DNA of 45,076 nucleotides from Holdemanella sp. MSK.7.32 (GTDB lineage: Bacteria > Bacillota_I > Bacilli_A > Erysipelotrichales > Erysipelotrichaceae), in the NCBI RefSeq assembly GCF_024460475.1, contig NZ_JANFYN010000016.1:1-45076 (forward strand), given 5' to 3'. Below the pieces are notes generated by a model. The model did no database searches. It was not told where the DNA came from and saw nothing but the letters and a program-made list of their open reading frames with translations. A program made the translations under genes and the position numbers. Position 1 is the stretch's first letter; every line of letters begins with the position of its first letter. Of the stretch, positions 17,698 to 26,373 are shown piece after piece.

Positions 17698-18531
17698 TTA
17701 GCCTCCTACATGAACAATTTGAACAAAATTATACTTTTCCTTCAATTGCTCACATGCACTTAAAATCACTTCTTCATCCACACTGAACCCCAACATACTT
17801 GAACCAGACCCAGACATCAATATACGTACTAAACCTGCATCTTCCATATCCATTTTCACTTGTTCTAATTCAGGCTCAATCTCGAATGCGATTGGCTCCA
17901 GAGAATTTGCCATAGTCTGATATAAAAGATCCATGTTCTCTTCTCGAATACTCGACTCTACTAAATCTACATCCGGATGAAAAGGACGAGACTCTTTCCA
18001 TTTAGAAAATGCATTCGCAGTGGAAATTCCAAAATCTGGTTTTACAACCACAATATCAAATTTCCAATCACTCTCAATTGGCGTAATCTTCTCGCCAATT
18101 CCCTTTACTCGAGCCCACTTATCATGAATGCAGAAAGGAACATCCGCACCCACTTGTTTTGTGATTTCATAAAGATTTTCTTCCGTTTCCTCAATACCTT
18201 CCATCTTTAAAACCGCCTTGCATACAGCAGCTGCATCCGCACTTCCGCCACCAAGACCTGCCTGAGCTGGAATGTGCTTCTTGATAGATACTTTGAAACA
18301 AGAATCCAAATGATAGGTATCCTTTAAAACTTGAATCATCTTTGAAACCGTATTGTTCTCTGGTAATTTCATACCTTCACATTCAACTACATCAAAATCA
18401 TTTTTTTCTATCTCAATCTCATCATAAATTGAAATAGGTACCATGATCATGTCTAAAGAATGATACCCATTATCCATTCTTTTTACGACATCTAATGCTA
18501 GATTAATTTTTGCCCTTGCCTGTACTTTCAT
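17698..18531 (-). CDS. ispE: 4-diphosphocytidyl-2-C-methyl-D-erythritol kinase
   Basis: This 277-residue GHMP kinase catalyses the ATP-dependent step of the MEP isoprenoid pathway. The N-terminal ARAKINLALDVV with NGYHSLDMIM is diagnostic, the ATP loop PAQAGLGGGSADAAAV is at 88-103, and the C-terminal GHMP motif is ILMSGSGSSMLGF. The start overlaps rsmA by 29 bases, yet GAGGTGA lies just upstream and the N-terminus aligns with the family, so the overlap is real. IspE supports undecaprenyl-phosphate, the lipid used by TagO in the same operon. Confidence 0.95.
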   Translation of the reverse strand: MKVQARAKINLALDVVKRMDNGYHSLDMIMVPISIYDEIEIEKNDFDVVECEGMKLPENNTVSKMIQVLKDTYHLDSCFKVSIKKHIPAQAGLGGGSADAAAVCKAVLKMEGIEETEENLYEITKQVGADVPFCIHDKWARVKGIGEKITPIESDWKFDIVVVKPDFGISTANAFSKWKESRPFHPDVDLVESSIREENMDLLYQTMANSLEPIAFEIEPELEQVKMDMEDAGLVRILMSGSGSSMLGFSVDEEVILSACEQLKEKYNFVQIVHVGG

Positions 18532-19372
18532 AGGTCACCTCATATAATCGAATAAAATCCTCTAACGTACACTGTTGCGCACGCGTACTCGAATCAATAT
18601 TTACTTTTTCTAACAATTCTTTTGCCAGAGCTTTATCTTTCACAAAATTCTGAAAATTATTATAAATAGTTTTTCTTCTTTGTGTAAAACAAGCTTTTAC
18701 CAAATCGAAGAAATAATTCTCATCTTCTAAATGATACTTGTGATGGAAAGAAAATTGAATAACCATCGAATCCACATTGGGACTTGGCCAAAATACTCTT
18801 CTTGATACGTCCATGACTTTTTTCACATCACAACGATATTGCGTAATTACGCTCAACGCATTGTATTCCTTATCATTTTCGTGTGCCAAGAAACGTTCTC
18901 CCACTTCTTTTTGCATCATAACCGTAATTCTTTCAATCTCTTCATTTGCCTCAAACAATTTAAATAAGATCGGCGTTGTGATGTAGTAAGGAAGATTCGA
19001 CGCGAAAACTACCTTTTGACCAGGCTTTCTAAATTCACGAATCTTTTCATCAATATCCACCTTTAAGATGTCTTCTAATACTATCTGTAAATGATCAAAA
19101 CCAATCTCATTCTCTAATACAACCGGCAATCTTTCATCAATCTCAAAAGCTACAACCTGATTACTTTTTTCGCATAAAAACTGTGTTAAAGCACCAATTC
19201 CAGGACCAATCTCAAAAACCAATTCATCTCTTGATTGAATGGCTGCATTGGCAATCTTTTCAACAACACCCGGTTCAATAATAAAATTCTGTCCAAAGCT
19301 TTTCTTTGTGAAAACTTTATACTTTTCTTGAATCTCTTTTGTCTTTTTTACTGTCGCAATCGCCTGTTTCAT
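18503..19372 (-). CDS. rsmA: 16S rRNA dimethyladenosine transferase
   Basis: This 289-residue KsgA/RsmA enzyme dimethylates the two adjacent adenosines in helix 45 of 16S rRNA. Signatures are KKSFGQNFIIEPGVVEKI, motif I VFEIGPGIGALTQ, the catalytic NLPYYITTPI, and FWPSPNVDSMVI in the C-terminal part. Its ATG overlaps the rnmV stop (ATGA), and its end overlaps ispE by 29 bases. The rnmV-rsmA-ispE order is widely conserved in Firmicutes. Confidence 0.96.
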   Translation of the reverse strand: MKQAIATVKKTKEIQEKYKVFTKKSFGQNFIIEPGVVEKIANAAIQSRDELVFEIGPGIGALTQFLCEKSNQVVAFEIDERLPVVLENEIGFDHLQIVLEDILKVDIDEKIREFRKPGQKVVFASNLPYYITTPILFKLFEANEEIERITVMMQKEVGERFLAHENDKEYNALSVITQYRCDVKKVMDVSRRVFWPSPNVDSMVIQFSFHHKYHLEDENYFFDLVKACFTQRRKTIYNNFQNFVKDKALAKELLEKVNIDSSTRAQQCTLEDFIRLYEVTYESTGKGKN

Positions 19373-19893
19373 GAAAGACTCCTTTCTTCTATCTCTTCTT
19401 TTGTCACATTCATCTGATTTAAACGCTTAAAACATGTTTTCGCATTACAAGGACCAATATGAAAATCTTCACACACTTGAAAGCGCAAATTTTTGTTTCC
19501 AACTAAGCCTAAATCAATAAAGTCTTGCCAACTCAATACTTCTTCTTTATTCTCAAACGTTACATAATGACATAAAGCATCCCATAAATCTTCTTTACTT
19601 GCATGCTCTACACCCACTTTTTTAGGTGTTTTCGCCTTTTCTTTATTAATAAACGCATGTTTACATCCTGGCACACTACTGCCAATCAATCTACGTATAT
19701 GTTCTCCTGGCGTATCTGGATCTGTAAAAATAATCACACCTCTTGTCTTTTGAGCCTGTCTAACTCGCTCAATCGTTTTCTCGTTGACCTGGTCTCCACC
19801 CGTTTCAATCGTGTCACAATCAAAAAAAGACTGCAACGTGTTTGTATCATTTTTTCCTTCAACGACAATAATTTCTTTAATATGCTGCTTCAT
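19369..19893 (-). CDS. rnmV: Ribonuclease M5
   Basis: This 174-residue Toprim nuclease matures the 5S rRNA precursor. The Toprim glutamate lies in EIIVVEGKNDT, the aspartate pair in IIFTDPDTPGEHIR, and EHASKEDLWDAL is also typical of RNase M5. I choose ATG 19893 (MKQHIKEI) with GGAG four bases upstream. This overlaps the yitT 3' end by 17 bases; longer in-frame extensions lie inside yitT. It is coupled to rsmA by ATGA. Confidence 0.92.
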   Translation of the reverse strand: MKQHIKEIIVVEGKNDTNTLQSFFDCDTIETGGDQVNEKTIERVRQAQKTRGVIIFTDPDTPGEHIRRLIGSSVPGCKHAFINKEKAKTPKKVGVEHASKEDLWDALCHYVTFENKEEVLSWQDFIDLGLVGNKNLRFQVCEDFHIGPCNAKTCFKRLNQMNVTKEEIEERSLS

Positions 19894-20761
19894 CTGTCTC
19901 CACCACATGTTTCGATGTAAAACCAGCACCATGTACCTGATGCACATCATTCACAATAATAAACGCTTTTGGATCAATCTCTAAAACACTTGACTCTAAT
20001 AATGGATATTGTTTCTGCTTAATAACACACATCAACACGGGCTTAGGCGCTTGTGTATAGCCGCCACTTCCATCTAGAATCGTTACACCACGATCCACTG
20101 TCTCTAATAAAATACGACGAATCTGTTTCCACTCTGTCGATATAATCATAACATTTTTTGCGGATTGCATGCCTAGCATTACTGTTTTATCGATTGCGAC
20201 ACCACAAACAAACACAGACATAATACCAATCAATGCTGGTGTTAAACCATGTGTAACCACGCCCAATAAAACTGTTAAGCCATCTACGATCATTACACTG
20301 GTTCCTTCAGGAATCTTCAGGTATTTATGTAAAATCAAAGCTAAGATATCCATACCACCCGTACTTGAATTAACTCTAAACACTAAACCTAAACCAATCC
20401 CCACAAGAACTCCGGCATAGATTGTAGCCACATAAGCTGGCATCACAAATGTATCTTTAGGAAACATTGTGGCAACCTGTGATAAACCTGTTACGAAAAC
20501 CGGATATACAATTGTAGAAATCACAGATTTCATCGCAAATTGCTTTCCTAATAAAAGAGCTCCCAATATAAATAATCCAATTGTCAAACCATCAATCATC
20601 AAAACTGTATCAATCGGAAAAACTGGATGTAATGCGACAGCCACACCAGCTACACCACCCGTTAATATATTATTAGGAAGTATAAAAAAGGAAACTGAAC
20701 ATGCGACCACAAAGTTTCCAAGTATAATCATTATTAAATCATGTATTTTATTCTTGCTCAT
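19877..20761 (-). CDS. YitT family membrane protein (DUF161/DUF2179)
   Basis: This is a 294-residue integral membrane protein. Several hydrophobic segments fill the first ~190 residues, with the family motif FRVNSSTGGMDILALIL. A C-terminal cytosolic DUF2179 domain follows (about 215-290: RGVTILDGSGGYTQAPKPVLMCVIK). The substrate of the family is not established. I prefer ATG 20761 over 20767 because AGAGG is seven bases from the former and one from the latter. It is first in the seven-gene operon and overlaps rnmV by 17 bases. Confidence 0.88.
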   Translation of the reverse strand: MSKNKIHDLIMIILGNFVVACSVSFFILPNNILTGGVAGVAVALHPVFPIDTVLMIDGLTIGLFILGALLLGKQFAMKSVISTIVYPVFVTGLSQVATMFPKDTFVMPAYVATIYAGVLVGIGLGLVFRVNSSTGGMDILALILHKYLKIPEGTSVMIVDGLTVLLGVVTHGLTPALIGIMSVFVCGVAIDKTVMLGMQSAKNVMIISTEWKQIRRILLETVDRGVTILDGSGGYTQAPKPVLMCVIKQKQYPLLESSVLEIDPKAFIIVNDVHQVHGAGFTSKHVVETDEAAY

Positions 20762-20786
20762 ATGCATACCTCTTCTAGCCTACATG

Positions 20787-20795
20787 ATTATATCA
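20787..20795 (-). promoter_or_regulatory. yitT operon promoter, extended -10
   Basis: TGATATAAT on the minus strand is an extended -10 element (TG-N-TATAAT) 26 bases before the yitT start. The best -35 (TTGAAA near 20813-20818) is 20 bases away, longer than ideal, so recognition would rest on the extended -10. Confidence 0.5.
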
Positions 20796-20827
20796 TTTTT
20801 TTTATGTTTCGTTTTCAAAAATATCGC

Positions 20828-20856
20828 TTGCAAACAATTCACTTTATCCGTATAAT
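20828..20856 (+). promoter_or_regulatory. Promoter of the FAD dehydrogenase gene
   Basis: TTGCAA (20828-20833), exactly 17 bases, then TATAAT (20851-20856) make a near-perfect vegetative promoter. The predicted start at about 20863 coincides with the first G of the riboswitch P1 stem. Confidence 0.8.
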
Positions 20857-20862
20857 AGTCCG

Positions 20863-20927
20863 GGTTATATAAGTTCATGATATGGTTGAACGTTCATACC
20901 TACTACCGAAAACAGTAGACTATAGCC
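20863..20927 (+). promoter_or_regulatory. Purine-type riboswitch aptamer, variant core
   Basis: This 65-base element folds as a purine riboswitch. P1 is GGTTATA/TATAGCC (20863-20869 with 20921-20927, one G-U). J1/2 is TAA. P2 is GTTCA/TGAAC with loop GATATGG. J2/3 is GTTCATACC, P3 is CTACT/AGTAG, and J3/1 is ACTAT, with a C at the purine-selecting position (guanine-like rather than adenine-like). Deviations are J2/3 (consensus GTNTCTACC), a short P2 and an unusual P3 loop. The AGGAGG of the next gene begins eight bases after P1, pointing to translational control. Confidence 0.8.
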
Positions 20928-20948
20928 TTCAAATAGGAGGAAAATAAA

Positions 20949-22319
20949 ATGCAATACGATATCATTATTATTGGTGCTGGGCCTGGAGGAATTTTCTCAG
21001 CCTACGAATTATTAAAGAGTAAACCTGAATTAAAAATTGGTGTTTTTGAAGCAGGAGCACCATTAAACAAAAGAAAATGTCCAATTGATGGAAAGAAAAT
21101 CAAATCATGTATCCACTGTAAATCATGTGCCATCATGAACGGTTTTGGTGGAGCCGGTGCCTTCAGTGATGGAAAATACAATATCACAAATGAATTTGGT
21201 GGAAACCTATACGAATATGTAGGTGAACAAGAAGCTATCGATTTAATGGAATATGTGGATGAAATCAACTGCAAGATGGGCGGAGAAAAAACTCGTCTAT
21301 ATGCAAACTCAGATGCTGCTATCGCCAAAAAATGTCTTCAAAATGATCTTCACTTATTAAAAGCGAAAGTTCGTCACTTAGGAACTGACATTAACTATGT
21401 AGTCCTTGAAAACTTATACAATGAATTAAAAGACAAAGCCGAATTCCATTTCTTTAAACACATTGATATGGTAAACAAAATCGAAGATGGATATGAGGTC
21501 GTTTGTGGGGATGAAACATATACATCTACACAATGTATTATTTCTACAGGACGTTCAGGAAGTAAATGGATGGAATCTGTATGCTCAAACTTAGGCATCG
21601 AAACAAAGAGTGATCGTGTAGACATCGGTGTTCGTGTTGAACTAAATGCCGATACATTCTCAGAATTAACAGACTCATTGTATGAATCTAAAATCGTATA
21701 TCGTTCAAAGAAATATCAAGACCGCGTTCGTACATTCTGTATGAACCCTAGAGGTGTTGTCGTAAACGAAAACACAAACGGAATCATCACTGTAAATGGT
21801 CACAGCTATGAAGATCCAGCTCGATTCACAAACAACACAAACTTTGCCTTATTAGTATCAAATCATTTCACAGAACCCTTCTCACAAAGTAACCAATATG
21901 GTGAAAGTATTGCCCGCCTATCAAACATGTTAGGTGGTGGCGTTATCGTTCAACGCTTTGGTGATCTGATTCGTGGACAACGTTCAACTCCAAGTCGTAT
22001 TGCACAAGGATTCGTAACTCCTACATTGAAGGCTACACCAGGAGACTTATCTCTAGTTATTCCTAAACGTCAATTAGATGACATTATCGAAATGATTTAT
22101 GCCCTTGATAAAGTATGTCCATCAACAGCTAGTGATGATACATTACTATATGGTGTTGAAGTTAAGTTCTACAACATGCAAGTAAAAGTAGACAAAAACT
22201 TAGAAACAAAACACAAAGGACTATTCGTTATCGGAGACTGTTCAGGTGTAACACACTCATTAAGTCATGCCAGTGCATCTGGTGTATATGTCGCAAGACA
22301 CATTACAGAAAATCTATAA
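20949..22319 (+). CDS. Uncharacterised FAD-dependent dehydrogenase (COG2509 type)
   Basis: This 456-residue flavoprotein opens with a Rossmann dinucleotide fold (IIIIGAGPGGIFSAYELL, GAGPGG at 9-14) and ends with the FAD-contacting GLFVIGDCSGVTHSLSHASASGVYVARHI. Between them it has ISTGRSGSKWMESV and a TPTLKATPGDLSL segment. Residues 44-60 contain four cysteines (C44, C54, C57, C60; spacing CX9CX2CX2C) that could hold an iron-sulfur cluster or act in thiol redox. Overall it matches the uncharacterised NAD(FAD)-utilising dehydrogenase family. AGGAGG precedes the ATG. It is monocistronic, with its own promoter, purine-type riboswitch and terminator. The substrate is unknown; the riboswitch suggests a link to purines. 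Confidence 0.85.
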   Translation: MQYDIIIIGAGPGGIFSAYELLKSKPELKIGVFEAGAPLNKRKCPIDGKKIKSCIHCKSCAIMNGFGGAGAFSDGKYNITNEFGGNLYEYVGEQEAIDLMEYVDEINCKMGGEKTRLYANSDAAIAKKCLQNDLHLLKAKVRHLGTDINYVVLENLYNELKDKAEFHFFKHIDMVNKIEDGYEVVCGDETYTSTQCIISTGRSGSKWMESVCSNLGIETKSDRVDIGVRVELNADTFSELTDSLYESKIVYRSKKYQDRVRTFCMNPRGVVVNENTNGIITVNGHSYEDPARFTNNTNFALLVSNHFTEPFSQSNQYGESIARLSNMLGGGVIVQRFGDLIRGQRSTPSRIAQGFVTPTLKATPGDLSLVIPKRQLDDIIEMIYALDKVCPSTASDDTLLYGVEVKFYNMQVKVDKNLETKHKGLFVIGDCSGVTHSLSHASASGVYVARHITENL

Positions 22320-22327
22320 TACAACAT

Positions 22328-22355
22328 AAAGTGGATCGCTTGATCCACTTTTTCA
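22328..22355 (+). terminator. Terminator of the FAD dehydrogenase gene
   Basis: AAAGTGGATC/GATCCACTTT with a four-base loop and a T run lies 10 bases past the stop codon. The same hairpin could partly stop the converging ATPase transcript. Confidence 0.88.
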
Positions 22356-22356
22356 T

Positions 22357-23718
22357 TTATTCAAACATTTTTTTCAAGTCAAACAAGTGTATATTTTTAT
22401 CTTCAATCATATTTTCATTGAATCCTTCTTTCGAAAAGATATAATATACTCTTTTTAATTTGTCTGGAAAAATAGAAGCACTCTCTTTTAGATGTTCATA
22501 CATGTCCTTTGTATATTTTTTATTTCTATATTTGCAATCCATCACCAACAAATATTCTTTAGTACTTGTGATACCATCTATTTCAATCGATCTGCTTAAT
22601 TTTGAATTATCAACCTTATAATTCTGTATATGTGGAAAAATGTCTTCTAATTCACCTTTTTCATTTAGCATATCCATATATAAAATCGATAAATTCTCAA
22701 ATTCAAACGAAAGAAATGAATCTAATTTTTCTTTATTTCGTTCAAACACAAGATTGCCATTTATTTTTATCTTCTCCTGATTTTCAAAAATTAAGGTGTA
22801 CCATAATTTCAACATCGAATCCGATATATCGTAATAAATTGTTCGCTTATTTCCATTATACATATTCTTTTTTTCTACAATTTCACTCTTTATCAAGGTT
22901 GAAATATATTTAGAGACTTTAGCCTCTGCCTCATGGATATCCTCACTAATCGTTTTTATCGTACGATTTCGTTTTGAAATCGATACTAATATTGAATTAT
23001 ATACATCCTGTACATTCGTTGAATTTGATAGAAGTTGATCTGGCAAATTAAAAAATGTACCAAATTCATTAAATAATAAATATTGAATATTTTCATAAAA
23101 TGTTTTTGTATGATCAATTGTCGATAAATAATATGGATATCCCGACATTAAACACAAATAATTAGCTTGGCTTTCAACATCCTCCATCTTGACAAATTCC
23201 TTTGCATCCATAAAATTCATTTTTTTGATTTCCATCTCAAAAGTACGTCTTTTATATAATGGACTCGCATGATTCTGTATTTCTTTTTGTAAGAATCCTA
23301 TATCACTTCCCGATAAGATGACCATCATATTATCACTCGTATGATCAATAAACTCTTGCAAAACGGAAGAGAAACTAGAATCTTGACTCACTATATATGG
23401 ATACTCATCTATAATTAACACAAAACGTTCATTCTTTGCGTATTCTTGAATCGATTTAAAGGCATGTTGCCAACTTGCAAAAACAAATGTATCTGGTAGA
23501 TTCAACAAATGGTCCACTTCATAAGAAAAAGATTTTAAATTTCCATAACTATTATCTTGCTTAGCCTGAAACAATATACCTTTTTTACCCTTTAAAAATT
23601 CATTCAATATGGATGATTTCCCTATTCGTCTTCTTCCATACAATACACCAAATTCTTTTCTATTACTTTTATACCGACTATTTAATGCATCTAATTCCTT
23701 TTTTCTACCAACAAACAT
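22357..23718 (-). CDS. AAA ATPase with wHTH and DUF234 nuclease-like domain
   Basis: This 453-residue protein belongs to the archaeal-type ATPase family. Walker A is LYGRRRIGKSSILNEF, Walker B is FVLIIDEYPYI, and the sensor segment is VILSGSDIGFLQ. A winged-helix region (about 240-290, RTIKTISEDIHEAEAKVSKYISTLI) follows. The C-terminal DUF234-like domain has EIDGI ... LLVMDCKYR, a PD-(D/E)XK-like D...DXK pattern. The biological role of the family is poorly known. It is divergent from addB; its upstream region holds repeated TTATTAACT boxes that its own winged helix could recognise. It lies alone between two terminators or promoters and may be accessory. Confidence 0.78.
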   Translation of the reverse strand: MFVGRKKELDALNSRYKSNRKEFGVLYGRRRIGKSSILNEFLKGKKGILFQAKQDNSYGNLKSFSYEVDHLLNLPDTFVFASWQHAFKSIQEYAKNERFVLIIDEYPYIVSQDSSFSSVLQEFIDHTSDNMMVILSGSDIGFLQKEIQNHASPLYKRRTFEMEIKKMNFMDAKEFVKMEDVESQANYLCLMSGYPYYLSTIDHTKTFYENIQYLLFNEFGTFFNLPDQLLSNSTNVQDVYNSILVSISKRNRTIKTISEDIHEAEAKVSKYISTLIKSEIVEKKNMYNGNKRTIYYDISDSMLKLWYTLIFENQEKIKINGNLVFERNKEKLDSFLSFEFENLSILYMDMLNEKGELEDIFPHIQNYKVDNSKLSRSIEIDGITSTKEYLLVMDCKYRNKKYTKDMYEHLKESASIFPDKLKRVYYIFSKEGFNENMIEDKNIHLFDLKKMFE

Positions 23719-23729
23719 AGATCCTCCAC

Positions 23730-23768
23730 ATTATTAACTCCATAGTTATTAACTCTCTAGTTAATAAT
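23730..23768. promoter_or_regulatory. Operator-like repeats between ATPase gene and addB
   Basis: TTATTAACT occurs at 23731-23739 and 23746-23754 (15-base period). Its inverse AGTTAATAA occurs at 23759-23767, so copies two and three form a perfect inverted repeat with a four-base CTCT centre. TAACT/AGTTA also pair across CCAT between copies one and two. The cluster begins 12 bases upstream of the ATPase start. Confidence 0.5.
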
Positions 23769-23797
23769 ATCATTGAATGAAAAGATACGCAACATGG

Positions 23798-23803
23798 TAT
23801 AAT
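23798..23803 (+). promoter_or_regulatory. Candidate -10 box of addB
   Basis: TATAAT lies 18 bases before the addB ATG. The best -35 match is TTGAAT at 23773-23778, a 19-base spacer, so the promoter is plausible but weak. The inverted repeat at 23746-23767 is directly upstream. Confidence 0.4.
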
Positions 23804-23821
23804 AATCTAGGTGATAATTTT

Positions 23822-26371
23822 ATGATACAAATTCCAGACAACAGTACAATATTAGCTCCGGCTACCCTACATTTATCTTTATACAAAGAGATTTTAAAAC
23901 AAAAAAAAGATTGCCTTGGCATACAAGTTTTAACCTTGTCTAGCTGGCTATCTTCTTTTTATCATGGACAAAATAAATCTGACATTGAAATTCTTTATTT
24001 ATACAAAGATGCTTTAAAGAATATCTCTCTTTCCAATGCCTTCTATTCCAGTAAAGAAGACTATGACTTTTTAAATGCCTGTCTAGACTTTATAAAAATG
24101 GCAAAAACCTATCAGATTCATGATTTTCCTTGTTCAACCCAAAAAGAAAAAGATTTACATGAAATCTTAAATCTTCTGTATCCAATTCAACTCAAAGAAG
24201 ACCAAACGCAAGATGTCCTTTCAAGTTTACCAGATTTAGAAAACATCTATATCCTAAAAAAAGAATACTCTCAATTAGACAGTTACTGGATTCAAGTGTT
24301 GATTGATCATGGCGCAAAATGGCTCGGCGATAAGCAACTGTTGACAACACACTACTACAGTGTTGCCAACGCACGCAAACAAATGGAAGTCATCGCAAAT
24401 CTTATTATTGAAAATGACTATTCAGCCGATGATATTTTCATTGCCCTAAACAACCCAAGTGACATCAATGTTTTAACCCAGATTCTTACAGCACATAAGA
24501 TCCCATTCACAACTATACAAGAAGTTCATACTACATCTATATATAACGAGTGGATCCATTATTTAACATGGGCTAAAGATATGGATTTAAAAAGTTTTTT
24601 AAACGTAGTTCAAACCCTATATCCAAATGACAATTATCTATTGCAGTATTACACATTGTTCCCTGAACAATTTTTAAAATTTGAACCTTTCTTAACTACA
24701 CTTCCATACAAAGATAATGAAATCATTGATTCCTACCAATTCACATCCTACCAAAAATTAGAACAAGACACTTTAGAATGGATACACGATCATGCCTTCT
24801 TATTTGATGCATACGATTTTATCAAGATGGCCAAACACATTCAAAATCTACATGAACAAGTCACAAAAGAAGATTTGAATGCCTTCAACGATGTCATGTC
24901 ACTTATCCAAGATGTGCATACACACATTCATAATGCGAATGATTTAAACATCTTGATTCACCAAATCCAAAATCTTTCTGCCAATCAGAAAGCCAATTCC
25001 ATTGAAGGGGTATTCATTGGATCTAGACAAGACATCACAAATTTAAGGCCCATCGTCTTTTTAACTGGAACAAATGCCAGTGCATTTCCTGCTTTAAAGT
25101 TACATACTGGAATCTTTGATGAGGCCTATGTACAAAACACGGATTTACCAAATCTTGAAACACGCATTCAAAACCAGCAGGCTCAAATCTTTGACTGTTT
25201 GTCTTTGTGTGAAATTCTTTATGTATTCTATCCACAAAGTGATTATCAAGGAAAAAATTATGAACCAAGTTCTGACATAGAAAATTGGCTCCAACAAAAG
25301 GCTGAGTTTATCACTACGCCCGATTCTTTTAATTGGACTACCCCAAATATCGATTTAAATGAAACAACAGCTAAATCCATATTCTTTAAGGATGATCATT
25401 TTAAAGGATCTATTTCAAGACTCGAATCCTATGCACGATGCCCTTTTTCCCATGCACTAAAATACGGCTTATATTTAAAAGAAAAAGAAGACATCACAGA
25501 CATTCGAATTCGTGGAAGCATATTACATCATGTTCTAGAAGTGATTTCTAAAGATAGACAAGAATATACTTCTTTATCCAAAGAAGAAATTCATCACTAT
25601 GTTGAAAATGAATTTTCCTTCGCAAAAGAAGTGCTTTTACAACAAGTTCCATGGTTTGATTCTCAAATTGAAGAAATCACAGAAAAACTTATGTTGATTT
25701 TTGAACAACTCCATAACTTCGAATCCAACTGGCACATGAACATGGATAAACAAGAACATAAGTTCTCTTATTCCTACCCATGGAATGGATATACCATTGA
25801 TTTATATGGCTATATTGACCGAATCGACAGTTCAAACACATCTTTTTGTATCTTTGACTATAAATCAAGTGATAAAGATATTAAAATCGATGACTTTGAA
25901 AAAGGATTATCTTTACAGTTAGCCACATATACGTTAGCTTACGAAAAAGAATCCGGTTTAATCCCTGTAGGATGTTTCTATATTGCACTAAGGACAACCC
26001 CAGAAACATTCACTTATGGAAAATTAAATTATCGCAAAAAAATCCCTGAACTCACTGTGAACGATGAAAAAGATATTGCGGATACATTTAAAGTCAATCG
26101 AAGATTAAATGGATGGCACTTTAGTGATGCGAGCATTTATTGTGATGACATAAAACGATATATGCCTGTAAAAAGAGCCAATCCAAGTTTAGAAACCATC
26201 AAAGAGGAATGGACTCAAGTCGTTGACAGTCTTTTAGAAGACATTAAAAGTGGACAAGCCCTACCTAATCATGTCCAAGATGCATGTAAATTCTGTGCTT
26301 ACAGATCTATTTGTCGAAATTCAGCGAATGAAGTTGAACCAATGCTTCGTGTAGAAAAGGAGGAAGAATAA
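23822..26371 (+). CDS. addB: AddB/RexB-like helicase-nuclease subunit
   Basis: This 849-residue protein pairs with AddA in double-strand break repair. The C-terminal RecB-type nuclease shows GSILHHVLEVI and FDYKSSD. The four AddB iron-sulfur cysteines are C540 (ARCPFSHALKYGL) and C822, C825, C831 (CKFCAYRSIC). The N-terminus (IQIPDNSTILAPATLHLSLYK) has no GXXGXGKS, so like streptococcal RexB it lacks a Walker A motif. It is shorter than the ~1100-residue norm. I start at ATG 23822 behind AGGTGAT. The addA ATG follows its stop after two bases. Confidence 0.86.
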   Translation: MIQIPDNSTILAPATLHLSLYKEILKQKKDCLGIQVLTLSSWLSSFYHGQNKSDIEILYLYKDALKNISLSNAFYSSKEDYDFLNACLDFIKMAKTYQIHDFPCSTQKEKDLHEILNLLYPIQLKEDQTQDVLSSLPDLENIYILKKEYSQLDSYWIQVLIDHGAKWLGDKQLLTTHYYSVANARKQMEVIANLIIENDYSADDIFIALNNPSDINVLTQILTAHKIPFTTIQEVHTTSIYNEWIHYLTWAKDMDLKSFLNVVQTLYPNDNYLLQYYTLFPEQFLKFEPFLTTLPYKDNEIIDSYQFTSYQKLEQDTLEWIHDHAFLFDAYDFIKMAKHIQNLHEQVTKEDLNAFNDVMSLIQDVHTHIHNANDLNILIHQIQNLSANQKANSIEGVFIGSRQDITNLRPIVFLTGTNASAFPALKLHTGIFDEAYVQNTDLPNLETRIQNQQAQIFDCLSLCEILYVFYPQSDYQGKNYEPSSDIENWLQQKAEFITTPDSFNWTTPNIDLNETTAKSIFFKDDHFKGSISRLESYARCPFSHALKYGLYLKEKEDITDIRIRGSILHHVLEVISKDRQEYTSLSKEEIHHYVENEFSFAKEVLLQQVPWFDSQIEEITEKLMLIFEQLHNFESNWHMNMDKQEHKFSYSYPWNGYTIDLYGYIDRIDSSNTSFCIFDYKSSDKDIKIDDFEKGLSLQLATYTLAYEKESGLIPVGCFYIALRTTPETFTYGKLNYRKKIPELTVNDEKDIADTFKVNRRLNGWHFSDASIYCDDIKRYMPVKRANPSLETIKEEWTQVVDSLLEDIKSGQALPNHVQDACKFCAYRSICRNSANEVEPMLRVEKEEE

Positions 26372-26373
26372 AC

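Noticed and set aside
20804..20817. cre-like TGAAAACGAAACAT upstream of yitT (minus strand)
   Set aside because: Only the first ten positions fit the cre pattern and the last two conserved bases fail; in AT-rich DNA this is expected by chance.
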